The notes under the pieces: model-generated
Database searches by the model: none
What the model saw: the letters and a program-made list of their open reading frames with translations, nothing else
What the model was told of the DNA's origin: nothing
DNA from: Heligmosomoides polygyrus polygyrus
Lineage: Eukaryota > Nematoda > Chromadorea > Rhabditida > Heligmosomidae
Reading direction: 5' to 3'
Assembly (NCBI GenBank): GCA_947396885.1
Contig: OX377201.1
Location: 69,290,983 to 69,354,982 of the forward strand
DNA length: 64,000 bases
In this document: one piece after another, positions 9,691 to 22,900 of the stretch
Layout of the letters: every line of letters begins with the position of its first letter
Numbering within the stretch: position 1 is the stretch's first letter
Made by a program: the position numbers and the translations under genes

Positions 9691-11555
9691 CTCTTCTCTT
9701 CTTCACCCTCTTCGCAATATTCCCCTGTAAACCGCCCTCCATGGATACGATCAAGGTCGGCCAGCTCGCTTAGTTAATGTGCATTGCTTTGAGCGTGATA
9801 TTGTCATGAAAACGAATGTGAAGAAATGAACAGCAAATTTCTACTTCCTTGCTGTCGCCCGAAAGGTCAAAGAGATTTCATGTAGCATTCTGGATGGTCG
9901 CACTGCAAAGTCACGCTCCTACCTATCCAAGTGGTGAAGGTAGCTTTAATTTGGTGATGTTCTGGAGGTATTTAGGAACGAGTGAACAGAATGCTATGAG
10001 GCACATAGACCATTCTGTGTTCATGATACCAGCTGTCCGTCACGTCGTGCTACTGTGTTCTACTTGTCCAAGATCTGTTTCAGGCCATATCAGCTTCTGA
10101 AGGTAATAGGAAATAAGACAAGAGACGGGTGAGACAACCGAACGCGAAAGCAACGACAGTCGAACGTGAAATACATTGTGTGTCCATTCCTTGTTCCTGT
10201 TAGACGACAAATTTTTTCAAACTATTGGCTTAACGAAGCAATTTTGCCCACCGAGAGCACAAACGTGTATTTTCGGGAACGCGTTCATTTTTCCAACGCT
10301 CCAAGCACATGCGGGTCCTTCAGGATGGCAACGGATGAAGTCGCGATAAGGTCGATGTTCTTCTGTTTAGGGAACATACCGTGTTCTAAGCCCATGAGGC
10401 TATGTGGTAACATGCGCCTCCTCAATGGCTATGTGAAGCCATAGAGGAGAGCTCTTTAACTATTGTAGAAGAGTGAAATCGATTCGGTAAGCATGGGTGT
10501 TGGATGGGATCCATGCTCTCTCCGAACTCAAGTAACATGGAGGTGTGCTAGAAAATCTGCTCCACCTGCACTTATGTTTCCGCTACCCAGACACGGTGTG
10601 ATACGCCAAGCGGTGGAAGGAGAACGCTGCTAGTCTGTGCTTACCTCTCAGGCTTGCTGCAGAACACCGCTAATCCGCTTGCACTGCATTCCACCGCCAG
10701 AATATTGGAAGGTGAAAGAAGCTGATCCTTTGAACTATTAGTTAATGAAGTGAAGGCAAAACCTGCTTCGCCGCAACGCAGCGAGAGCAGCGTGATAATC
10801 CAAAAATTGAGAGAGACGCGTTCCCTGCGAGCGAATCATCCGCTCGTGGTGAATCTCGTATCCAGCGGCTTCCGTTATAAAGAGAGTATGGAAATCGTCA
10901 TCACGAGAATGTTACAGTATGCTGCGTTTCCCTCGGCATGGTCCAGGCCAGCTTTAGGATTCCGTTGGAACATAAAACCTTAGCAAATAAAACTCGTCAT
11001 CACAGCAGTGCACCCCTTAAACACGCTTAACGCCAAAGCAGATTTCTATAAATATGTATTGTTGGCAACCAGGAGCACATTTAATCTTTCCGATGATCTG
11101 AAACCAGGAACCCCTTTGGAGAGCTCGTCACATATCGAGAGCAGGTCATGGGTTAATAGCTCTGGCTCTTCACCTATTTCGCTAGTGAGCACGATCCCCG
11201 TCGCTTAAATAGGTTTGCATTACCCTCTTCTTCCAGTTTGCTAGCATGTCACTGTGTGCAACTCACACCCTTTCAAGACACACTACAGAACTACTCGAAA
11301 ACTCAAGCTATACCACGAACAAACTGTGTTTAATGATTCACAGTTGCTGCCCCACTCGTACCATTCTCCATTAAATGATGGCAAGATTCCATAAAATGTA
11401 CATGATGTCGCCTCGAAGATTATTCATTTCTTTATTGTACGTGGATGTCCACGCAGACAGAACTATTTGCTATCATTTATCTAAAAGGCAATACGAGACA
11501 TACACGACGAGAAGGACAAAACATATGGTTGCGTGACAGAAAATACAAACAACAT
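9691..11555. other. No gene recognised
   Basis: Mixed-composition sequence. Open frames of 60-90 codons occur but have no recognisable domain, no consistent splice pattern and no homology to anything I can name. Confidence 0.45.
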
Positions 11556-12629
11556 CACCCTAATGAATCATTCTTTGCGGTACCTGTCAGTGAGCTTTTT
11601 ACGTTGTGAAATGGAAATTGACAGAGCATATTTTTGGAAATTTTTAAAAGCCCCGAACCAACTCCTTGCATAAAAATAGAAGCACGTAGTCGAAATCTTG
11701 CCTTAGGAAAGCGAATTTTGGTTCTGCAACCACTCGCATTGAAAGAGGTAGTTGTGTAAAACTTGTCGAGACCTGAGCGTACTTTCGCCCTGATCATTTT
11801 GTAAACCGTGAGCAGATCGTTACTCTTCCTGTGAAGTAGCAGACTAGAAAAATTGAAAACTTTGTCCCGAACATTCCGAACGTTGGAAGATGGAATGAAT
11901 GCGTAATCATAACCGTAAAGCCGTATCCAAGCTTCCGAGTGAAATTATTCTGCACTTTATCTTGCCTGGCTTGGTTGCTCTTGGTAGAAGGACTGAACAC
12001 AGTCGTGCCATATTCGAGTATGGAACGGACATAAGAAATGTAAGCCAATCTGAGGTGACTAATTGAGTTTGTGGACAAGTATCTGAGTATATTCTGAATG
12101 CCCCCTCTGCCTTATTTGCTACTACTTCGCAATGTTCGTCAAACGTAAGTATATCGTCTAAAATTAACCCTAAGTCCCGATGTTTATCTGTTTTATTTAT
12201 CTGATTTCCATTGAGGCAATAGGCGTAATCTCCATCTCCCATTCTTCCGATATGAAGAAACTTCGGTTTGGTACTAGAAAGAGCGAGCTTCCAGGTAGCA
12301 GACCAATCAGCAACGGCTGTAATAGCTCACTGGTGTGAAGAATAAAGTACTGTTTGACTGTTACCAACAATACTGCCCTACCGCGATCAGCAACGGCTGT
12401 AATAGCTGACCGGAGTGCCACACTGTCGTCAGCTTTTTGAATATCCTTGTAGACTTTGATATCGTCAGCAAACATTTGTCAAGATATATTGAACGATCTT
12501 GTTGGGCTCGGTGAATCAGATGTTTATATAATAAACAAGACAGCAGATAAATATGCTTTAAATTTATGGATAAATAATATCAAACCTAAATGGTTTGTTT
12601 CGCCACCTCCCTTCAGACAAACCGTTTTT

Positions 12630-12860
12630 ATTATAACACCTCCTCGGTGGCTCATCAGTGAAGGAGGAGGTGTTATAATTTTATTATTATATTTTATGTT
12701 TTTATTTTTTAATTTTAATTTTAATTTTTTATTTTTTATTATGTTTTATTTTATTTTACTTTATTTTATGTTGTTTTGTTATTATTTATTTTTTGTTTTT
12801 GTTTTCGTTTTTTGTTTTTATTTTATTTTTAGATACGCATTTTTTAAATATTTGTTGTCG
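12630..12860. repeat. Hairpin followed by T-rich low-complexity tract
   Basis: Arms ATTATAACACCTCCT (12630-12644) and AGGAGGAGGTGTTATAAT (12662-12679) form a strong stem with a loop of about 17 bases. A tract of TTTTATT/TTTTAATTT repeats then runs to about 12850. It lies between the two halves of the CR1-like RT. Confidence 0.7.
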
Positions 12861-12866
12861 ATTTCC

Positions 12867-12925
12867 TGCCAAGGCCAACCAAGCCTTCCATCCTTCCGGG
12901 GTCGGTGAATTGGTACCAGATAAAA
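12867..12925 (+). repeat. tRNA-derived SINE, fragment
   Basis: CCAACCAAGCCTTCCATCC followed by CGGGGTCGGTGAATTGGTAC matches the SINE body just after the tRNA-like head. Both ends are missing. Confidence 0.75.
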
Positions 12926-13440
12926 CCCCACCTTGAGGTAGCCCGCTTGTGACTTGATAGGCAGGGAGAAAGACTGAGTTCCTTAGACTTAGAAAGATCT
13001 ACCGATAATAAAAATACTAATCCGTGTTACCTTCCTAGGATGCAAATTGATATTTCGAAGCTTAAGGGGAAGTCCATGAAAGGAACTCTATCAAATGCTT
13101 TGGAGAAATCGAAGAAAATGACATCAACATCTAAGCTTTGATTAAGTGCTTCTGTCCATTCTTCAGGAGAAACAAGCATCGAAGCCTCGGTTGAACATCC
13201 TGTTCCAAAGCCATGCTCGTTATCAGGTAGAATTTCGTTGTTTTCTGTATGCCTCACTATTGATAATTTCAAAACTTTTTCAAAAACTAGCAAAAATTGA
13301 CGCCGTGCCAATGGGACGATAGTTCGAGACGTCAGAATAAGGTGGCTTCTTTGGAATCACTGTAACATAAACAAGCTTCCAACGTAAAGGAGCTTCACAA
13401 TACATGTGACTGAAGTTAAAGATGTTTACTGGTGGAGCAA

Positions 13441-16400
13441 CAATCGCGATGGCCACCTTGGGTGTGAATGAGAGATTTCATCAGGTGCAGTTGAATAAGA
13501 CACATAGCAGACTGCACAGGTGTTTATAAACGTCTACATCATTAAATCATACTGTGCTGTCTTCCAATTGACGTTCCAAGTAGCACTGGTTACAACTGTT
13601 CCTCTCCCATGCTACCAGTGGTGGAGCCCAACTAGATAAAAAAATCCAATAGAGATTGTGTGTCAGAATTATATATCCATTCCATCCTAGTTCTAGGAAG
13701 GTTCAAATTTCGTAGGCTTTTCAATCTTCTCGTTGCAACCACAAATGTTGTGTGCAGCAAAATCCCGGTACGTCTACTTTGAAGTGACTTATAAGCTTAG
13801 TAGTTTTTAAATACCTTTGGAGGCGGAGCTTGGCGAAATCACAGTTATACGCAGAAACAGAAATATTTTTCGTGCACGAAAGAAATAATAGCCGTAAAAC
13901 AAATATCAAATAGCAACCTGTGCATCTCACAGACTCTTCAGGTAACATAATATTGTTTAACACCGCCTCTTCAAGAACGTGTTAGCTATCCTACTTGGCA
14001 CCGTTGGGGAACATACAAAGCAGCGCACTCAAGATGCCCTTTTTCAAGACCATAGTTCACCACAGTGAACTATTGTTGTTTAGCATGATTCCTTATTTTC
14101 GAAATGATGATCACCTGCGCAGTAGAAAATCTGAATTCGCACACAAAAGTTGGGAAGTTTAGAGAAAATTTTTGCGAAAGATTGAACTGAAGATGAAAGT
14201 CCTGAATTATCTCACATGATGCTATAGCAAATCGCTTGCAGGCAGCAGAGGATGCTTTTCTAGTACTCTTCCATAGTCACTGGAGTTCACTAGGTGACGA
14301 CGATCTTTATCTACTGAGTAAACGTGGGTTACAGATGCTTTCTATACCACTGTGTATCCGCCACAAAAAGTGCTACTGCTCAACACCATTTTGACTACCA
14401 AGATTGAAGCTTCGTTTTTCTGAAGATCACCTGCAAAATTAGAGCAATTTTGGTTGATAACTTTATTTCTGCGTCACCCTCTTAGTTTCGTGGCGAAAAT
14501 TCCAAGCGGAGAGGAGAGCCTTCCTTTTTGATGGGTACGGTACTCAGTAATCTTTGAATTCTCTTAGATCCTCGCCATCCTATACGTCAGTATTCCAAGG
14601 ACCTGTTGTGTTAATGAGCAGACATCTCTTCGAGCGGGTGCCATCGAGACCCATTGCGGAGCAGGTTATTCTGCATCAAGCAACTCTCCATTCCCAAACG
14701 CTGTCACGCTCATCATCAACCTTTGTCCTAGCCGCGGTCGATACCAATGGTAGAATTAGTATCGGCACCACCAGATGGTCTAAAACCCTATGCTATCCGC
14801 TTCACCCAACCCTATAGCAGCTGCTTGAATTCAGCTCTCCTTCAAGCAGGACGAAACTCGTGATTCTTAGAGGCTCTATATGGCGAACACCCTCGTTGGT
14901 AGTCGTAGAATACGCGTATTAGCGTCTTGCATTTTCAGTGAGAATCGCAAAATATATGATCGCAAGACTTTCAAAAGCAGTAAGGCATCAGATTTCTACA
15001 AAATTTGTCTTCCAGGTTTTTTACACAACAGGTATCTTGTAACGAGCCGTGTGGAAACTTTAAAAAAGAACCTTGGCGTTGAGCAAATTTAGAGCGCACC
15101 TATATTTAGCTACGGCAGGCACTCTACAACAAAGGAGGCTTCCGCCCAAAAATTTGATGAACGATAGTACGTTGAGATCCCCTCTCCTGCAAAAAAGGTG
15201 CGACTGGCTGCGCTATGTTGGCTTGAAGTGAGGCCATTTATTTGGCCTCCTAGCTCTACAGGCGTGATTTGGAGCGAGTGGTATGCTGTTGTGGAATAAT
15301 TCTTCTGTGACAGAGTTTCCAAGTTTCTTCTCCAGCTACAACAGGGCTGCAAATAAGCCGAAATTTTACAAGCTCTGCGATGTGTACTAAACTTAGATCT
15401 TGTCCTATAACAAAAAAGGATGAAGGAAAATGGACGACACTTGTCAAATCCCGTGTGGGATGCGCCACGTATTCTACTTCTAAGGATATAAGGTGGACAA
15501 TATGAAGGTATACCTGTACTAAATAACAACAATACTCAATAACTTGTGGCAGTTAATCTATCAACAAGTCGAATTCCCATTCTCATTCGCTTTGTACCTC
15601 AATGAAAGAATCGCTAGAAATTAAAATCTAGAAATGTGCAGTGGCACCCGATGCTGATTTGCACTTCTTGATGATGAACAGAAACCTTGCGAGGAATAAC
15701 GATAGTGGTATCAACTCAGTATTTACCTAGGTCAATTTTCGGATATCGGAATAATACAGGGAAAGAGGGTAACACGTCCATACAACGAGCTCCGATAAAG
15801 GATGTAGCTGTGCTTAGTGAAAACAAACACGCTGAGTATCAGTGGTGACATGGAGTTCAGATCACTGTGATGTCTTTTATTCTTAGTGATGATTAAACGA
15901 CAGACATGTGTCGAACTGACAGTAGTCGTCCTAGTCCTAGAGAACTCTTTCGTAGCCAATGTTATGTGACTTCAGCAATCTTTAATTTAGGTGACGGAGA
16001 TCAATGCCAACGTAACCCTTAAAAACTAAGGCTTACGGTGAAAAGTAGCGTTCTTAAGGCTGTTTTTTTTTGGTGAGCGAAAAGTAAAATAATACTAAGC
16101 ACGACGATCAGATGGCTAACTTATCCCACCTGATGGTCATTATCAACTTGCTAATCGGAGTCCAACTCGTTGGTTGCTTTGGCTATTAACAGCTCTTGCA
16201 TTTTCATTTGAGCAGCCGGCTTTAGCTGCGGTGTCATCGCCGTGATGACAAGGAAGCTTCGCAATTCGTCATTTGGGCGTTTCAGTGACGAAGGAATTTC
16301 CCCCCAGGTGAGATTCTAGTTCGGGGAAGCCCCTTCGGCACGCACGCATGCGCCATTCTCGTCTCCGCTTCGCCCACCGACGTTCCCTGCCTCATTCGTT

Positions 16401-16971
16401 GTGGTGCATCGGCGTACAGTTTGGGTCCATTCGTCCATGTCGCGGACAGCGCAAGATTTCCCGCCAGCATTCCCACACTGGAGGACAATCCTACATTGCC
16501 GTTGGTCCCTGCGACGCTATAATAACTGCTCGGGGACACCTTATCCACTCCATTGCAAGAGTTCACACCGAGGCCCTAATAGACGGACTAAACGAAAGGG
16601 AGAGGACGGCGAAAGATCAAGGCAGCTCGAGAAGTGCCGAGTGCAATGAGTGCACCCACATCGCACTCGGTTGGCCGGATGTTTGGCCTTTGGTGCGACT
16701 GTTGTCCTCTGTTGCGCTGACCTAACGGACCTACCCACTGACGTCCTTATCGGCCCATCGTAGCGGTCTCCCCAACGTACCGCTTCGGTTTGCTTCGAGA
16801 ACTTCCTGTCGACCATTTTCTTTGTCAAATCCTTTCTTTCTTCTGCGTTGGGTGTTCGGAGTACCGAGCTCGAGTACGCCATGCACCCAGGCATGCGGTC
16901 GTGTGACCCGCTTTCCTTGCCTTCTCTCAGATCGGCCTTTCCGTTTGCGCGATACCTCGTTGTACACTCTG
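13441..16971. other. No confident gene; upstream region of the transporter
   Basis: No exon, repeat or RNA gene is supported here. Composition becomes GC-richer from about 16280. Two overlapping open frames around 16282-16967 have no recognised domain and may be chance. Promoter or outron sequence of the transporter gene probably lies in the last part. Confidence 0.4.
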
Positions 16972-16990
16972 CACTATTTCAGACTTCAAA
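16972..16990 (+). promoter_or_regulatory. Probable spliced-leader trans-splice acceptor
   Basis: The sequence CACTATTTCAG ends at 16982, and ACTTCAAA then leads to the ATG at 16991. A TTTCAG acceptor 8 bases before the start codon, with no coding exon found upstream that joins it, is the usual arrangement of a nematode trans-spliced mRNA. A cis-spliced 5' UTR intron is the alternative. Confidence 0.7.
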
Positions 16991-19900
16991 ATGGAGAAGG
17001 TTGTCCTCTGCTCGAGATCTGGAATGCGTCTGTTTTTCTTCGGTTGGGTGCTGACCACAATCACAAATTTTCCGGCAGCATACACCCACACCTCTATAAA
17101 CTCAGCAGTGCTCAAGATGAACGAGTACCTCAACAACTCTTACACAGACCGCTACCGCCCTCTTGAACATCACGAAGTAAGCACTAATGAATACAAGCCA
17201 AAATTCGCTCCTTGAGCTGTATTGGGTTGTTTCAGGTCTCACTGATCAAGTCTGGCATCAACAGCGTGTGGTATGCTGGACAGATTGCTGGAGCATTAAT
17301 GAGCCCCTATGTGTGCGACAACTGGGGTCGCAAACGTTAGTTTCTTTTGAAGTCTCGGAAATAGCGTTATTGTAAGAAGTAGTGGGGAACCGACTAGAAG
17401 TGTGCATAGTTACGAATTGCGATTTTATGGTTTACGGCTATTTTTGGCAATTCTTACGATTTACCACATTTTGTGTCCAATTTGATATGAAAATGGTACA
17501 TATGCGTAATTTAAAGGCTTGCTAAGAGATCGGGATTTCTATGTTCATCGAAATGGAGTAAGCTTTTTGCCTTTTGCTTTTGCGTGCATGGATGAAGCAA
17601 ACGTTTTTGAATCAACAATTCATTTTCACCTTCTTAAAGGATGGAATTTAACTTGAAAGTTATCCGAAAATTAGGAAAATGAAAGTAAAAGGGAAAAGTT
17701 TGGCAGAAAAACAGTCCAGCCTGAGCTAAAAAACAAGTAATTATTAGATCACTTTTGTTTAACATTATAGGAAAAAACAAAGAGCATAACGCGAGGCCTT
17801 TCTGAGCTGCGTTTTCCTTAAGCTTATGGAGTGTCTGCGAAATTTTCTGAAGAATGCGCTGTTCGTTACAAAAAAACGTGATCGAATGTCTCGGTGGCCA
17901 AGGCTATCCTCCAGTTTCAGCAGCCTACATCATCTCGGTGGTGGTGATGACAGCGGCTTGTGGCATGCAGATGGTCGCGTCCCTCACTCCTTTTCCTGAG
18001 GTAGATGCTCCCCTCCTCGCCACGGCGCAACTGTGGCGGTGGTGCCATTCAGAAGCCAGCTACCTCCATCTCCATGTCTGACCCTCTATGTTCTTTCAGA
18101 TTCTCATCATTGGACGGATCATCACTGCCGTCTTCTCACCGCTCAGTGACGCTGCTCTCATCCTCTACCTCCAGGTAGGAAGAACTCTGGCACTGCACTG
18201 TTACAGTCTGCAACATTGATTCACTTCAGGAGATCTCGCCGTCAACATTGAGAGGTACCATGTCTTCGTTGTACTCCACTGGCTACGCAGTCATGTGTCT
18301 CCTTGGTGTGCTGCTTGGACATCAAGACGTGCTCGGTACGTTAGCTTCTTATTCAGTAGCAATTTTCTATAGCGTCTTCAGTATCCGCTACGACTGGAAC
18401 AACCACAATTCAACCCCCTCGTCAAGCATAATCCCATTCGCACAGATTGGTGATGCAGTCATTCTGTTCGATTCACGGGAACACACGTAGCGTAAGAGGC
18501 AGTTCAACAGTCTAGTATAGTCGTAAAACATTGTAATTTCAAATTAACATTGAGAGGAGTGTGAATGGAGTTCACCAAACCACAAAAATCATTTGTAATA
18601 TTGTGCTTGAAAAAATTCATTCCTCTCGTTCTCCGTTCCTTTTACACCAAGCGACATACAATCAAAACGATTCAAGTAGCCTCCTTCGGTCCTCCACTGC
18701 CGGGGTGAATCAAAATGGTCGGCTGCTGTGGTCGCAGCCTCACAACATTTTACAAACTGTGCCAGGTTTCTTGGTTGGGGGGTGATTCGAAGGCAGAAAC
18801 AAGTTGTAGTTGAAGGGTGCGATTTTAGGCTATGGGAAGGACGTCGAAGTGCTTCGGGTCTCATGTTCTCCCACCCAGCTTAGAGGTTCTCTTCGAGAGG
18901 GCACTGCGAGCTTTCATTGAGAATATCTGTCAACTTGTAGACGTTTTGGCGTATAGCCTCTTCCCACGCAGCGTCCACAGCTCGCAGCATTCTCTCCGGC
19001 AGCAGAAGCAGCACACCGAAGCAACTTGATGAAGACTGTGTCGACGCTTTCCATCTAACCAGAGTCGGACAGTACGACGATTACCTAAAGGGAGCAACTC
19101 TCACCGTCAGTGTTTGAGGGAGCAGGAGGGATGGCAGGCAGATGGCGCGCTTACTCTTGCTCTTGCGTCGGTGAAGGCATACTGCACGCTACCTGAGAGT
19201 GAGAGCCCTTAAGGCCCCCACAGAGTTCTGCGGCAACGCCGCGGCCCTATGCTTAACCATAGGGCAGAGACGCAGAGCTCGCCGCCGGCGGCGTCCCTGC
19301 CCTATCCTTAACCACAGGGGCGAGCGGCGCTGCCGCAGAACTCTGTGGGGGCCTTTACGGAGGCCGAGGGAGAGATGTGACTTCGCCACTGTCGCTGTGA
19401 GCACAAAGTGAGCAGTCCAGTTTGGTCACCGCTTGTGTTTGGCTCCGCCTGACAAAAGGCGGAAGGCCGCAGCCATTCATACTGTTTGGGCAGCATCGGA
19501 ATCTCCTCTTGGTTCTTGAAGTGGATAGAGCAACGTTGGGCCCTCCGCATGTGTACCTCTTCTGGTCAAATGTTCTTCCAATCCAGGCTCACACGAGAAC
19601 GCAGCGCGAACACACTCTCACACTCACCCTCTTGTGTCGCTGTACGCGCGCAAACAATATTGGCGTGAAAAATGAAAAGGTTCCTAGGAAGCTTCTGGAA
19701 TCATGCAGCTCTTTCCCCGTTTGATATTGTACCGTTTTCCTCTTTCAAAAGGACGAAAGATATAGGAGACGTTAGCCAACCCCTTTTTGGGATGCACCAC
19801 ACAATTCCACTTCTAAGGGATGTTGCGGAGGCGATTTGAAAGCGTATTTGGCCATACAATGACTTGCTGTGGCCATCCCATGGGGCAAGTCAGTGTTTTA

Positions 19901-22900
19901 TTCTTCCCATACAAATCTGGAACCAATTCACCGATCCCAGAGGGACGAAAGACTTGGTTGGCCTGAGAGGAAGATCCGAAGAAGGAATCTATAGTTGAAT
20001 GCACGCGACAGCCTACCCCTCCTCCGACTGAGCTACTACGCGCCTATTAGCAATATTAGTGCAAAAACGGTACTGAATTTAGGATTTGTTCAACCCTTAA
20101 CCTATATCCGTTTAGTTTGCTTTGCCCAGATGGTAGGGATTCAAATAACTCTACAGTTATTCATAAAGATAGAGCTCGACTGAGCTCCGAACTTGTTTTT
20201 CTTATTATTTAACGTCTGGTAGTAATTTCACCGCTCATGACAGACAACGAGATTCTGTTCTTGGATAACCAGTTACTTTAATTTGGTGCTTTCGATACCT
20301 GAATGTATTCGACTTCTTTAAAGGAGCTTCGCTGCTCATTCTGTTTAGGCAGAACTCGGATAGTTACATAAAGGATAAGGTACGGAATTAATCAATTCCT
20401 GAGGATGTCCATGCAATCTAGTTCTACGGTATGTCAAGGAGACAATTTGAATGCGTACTTGGGCTACGCAATGACTCGTGAAAGGCAGCCGATGGGCAAG
20501 ACGATATTATATCCTTCTCAATTCACCGACCCGCGCGGGTTTCGAACCAAGAACCTTCATTTGAGGTACGCCCGACAGTCGGCAGTTCCTCTAACTGCGC
20601 CACTACGCGGATAATAACGTAATGGACCAAAATAATGTCTGGAGTTTCACTCCTCTGGATTGAATCACTGCGATCAGATGGACGCAACCTCGGGATCTGG
20701 GCGGAACCCAAAGTTGCCAATAAACACTCCACTTGGCTTAGGTGCATCACCCACCCAGGTTCAGTGCTTTACCAGGGGTCAGTGAGTAGGCTTAAAATGT
20801 CTTGCTTGAAATGGACAACTTCGGAGATCGCATGATAAGCGCAGTGTCCCGCAACACTAGCGCCTAGTCACAGTTCTGTTTTTAGGTCACTCGCTGTCAG
20901 TTCTTCTGTTCGTTCCTGTGATCCCTGGAGTGATCTCCACGCTCGTCATGTTCTTCATGCCAGAAACCCCTAAATTCCTCATGATCTCAAAGTAGGTGCC
21001 TACTTTGAATCGTTCGCGCTTCTGAATAATGCTCCTGGTCATACCGACCACCGAATACCGAATATCTAGGCATGATAAGGAGGCCGCACTGAATTCGATG
21101 CGCTTCTACCAAGGCGACCGCGATGGTCTTCAAGATGAACTAGCAGTGCTTCTTTTGGAAAGCAAAGGCACAGAGGTGGACGGATCGCAGGGTGGTGTCA
21201 AGGTAAGCACTTGAAGGTCATTCTCCATCAGTAAGACACGCAACTCGCACTTCTTCAGGCAGTGATCGCAACAAGACATCTGCGAAAAGCTTTCGCGATC
21301 TCCGTAGCAGCCTTGATTCTCACGCTGCCATTCTATCCCATTCTGCAGAACAGCACATACTTCTTCACTCATCTTCAAGTTCCGAAGTAAGTGGCGCAGA
21401 ATCACAAAGGAGGTGAACCAGCACAATCCTGATACTTACATAGTGCTCCTCATTTCAGCAATGTTGCGCAGCTCTCTTCTTCCTTGCTCATGGTGCTGCT
21501 CACCTGCGCTTGTATCACATCCACTTCCATCGTCGACAAACTACCAAGAAGGTACGAAATGGAGTTTATAGAAGACTTAGGAAGAATTAGTATGGGAGAG
21601 GGTAAAAAGCAGCGATGCACCACGCATTGAACTTGCGCATGCTGTCATTGAATCAAATGGAATGCGTGCTTGGTATTATACATCTAGTGACTTACGTTGC
21701 ACGGCCGATTAAACTAAAAGAAGTTGGCTAAAATCAGATTGAAGTAAAAGAAGTTAAGTGTCAATTCGTCGACCATAGAGGCATAGAAGGCGCTTGTCAC
21801 GGCTGGAAGGTGAATTAATTAAAGGAGAGCTCTCTGCGTTTCCTGTCGATCGTCTCACGTGCGCAGCTGACAAGGGAAGGATACTAGGTGACCATGGGAC
21901 TTTGAGATGAGACTTATATCACTGGATGCGGCTTCGAGCGCTGATTCCAAATACGTGTTCCGTTTCTGCTGCGTCTGTGAACGGAGTTATGGACCATTTG
22001 CAAAGCAGACTCCTCTGCCCTCAAGGTCTATGCAGAGCAGGCCAATCACAAGAGAACGAGTTCAAGTAGTGTTGAAACTGCGCTGCCGGTCGAGCAGTGT
22101 TGGCGTCGGAGTAGAGGAGCGGCGTGGTGAAACGGGGTGGTTTATGGTTCGACTCCCTTGTGGGGCAGTATTTTTGCACTTCCTAGAAAAGATCTGCCAC
22201 GATCAGCCAAAGCTCTCTATGTCAAATCGCAGCGAAGAACCACACCACTTACGTGTGGCTGATCAGTGCCTTAAACAGTGCCCTCCTGGCCGAATTTTTT
22301 TGCGGGACAGGGGTCGGTAAGGACAACGGTGCCGACTTATCTTCCAAACTATGTTCTCACCAGCTGTTGTATGGGCGTGCCTTTTGGAGGAATTCCGTCC
22401 TTCCGATACTTCTCGCGTTCCTACGAGACAAGAGAAGAAGAAGATTGCCATCATTTTCGCATCCATCTTGCGAGATGCGCTTTGCGGGTGCATCGAGGTA
22501 GAGGATGAAGAAGGTATCAGTGTGGAATCAGAAGAGGAGGATCCTACATTGTCAGTGGAAGAAGGTGATGAGGAGAACGCTGGCCAGCAGCGTGGATCTT
22601 TTCGTTTCGGTGAAATGGAGGTGAAATGGATGTTTTTAGCAACTATTCATGGTAAATTGTATCTTCGTGCCAGTGAAGTTGTCAGTATGAAGACGAGTCC
22701 TTTCTGGACCTATTCCTTTGCGATTTGACATAGAGAGCTTTGGCTGATCATGGCAGATCTTTTCTAGGAAGTGCAAAAATCCTACCTCACATGGGAGTCG
22801 AACCATAAACCACCCGTCTCACCACGCCGCCCCTCTACCCCTCGCCACCACTGCTCGGCAGGGAGCGCGGGGGTCGAGCGTTCTACCCCCTCGTCCTTCT

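Larger units (their letters stand above)
11560..13440 (-). pseudogene. CR1/Jockey-type LINE reverse transcriptase, broken
   Basis: Minus-strand pieces occur in order. First comes WKLVYVTVIPKKPPYSDVSN with NYRPIGTASIF (about 13400-13290), then ENNEILPDNEHGFGTGCST, then VDVIFFDFSKAFDRVPF (motif A, about 13080). A gap follows, then FADDIKVYKDIQ (motif C, about 12470), KHRDLGLILDDILTFDEHCE, and LRLAYISYVRSILEYGT (about 12040). The HRDLG and YVRSILEYG signatures are those of CR1/Jockey-like LINEs, not RTE. Frameshifts and a T-rich/SINE block at about 12480-13025 interrupt it. No endonuclease part is recognised upstream. Confidence 0.85.
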
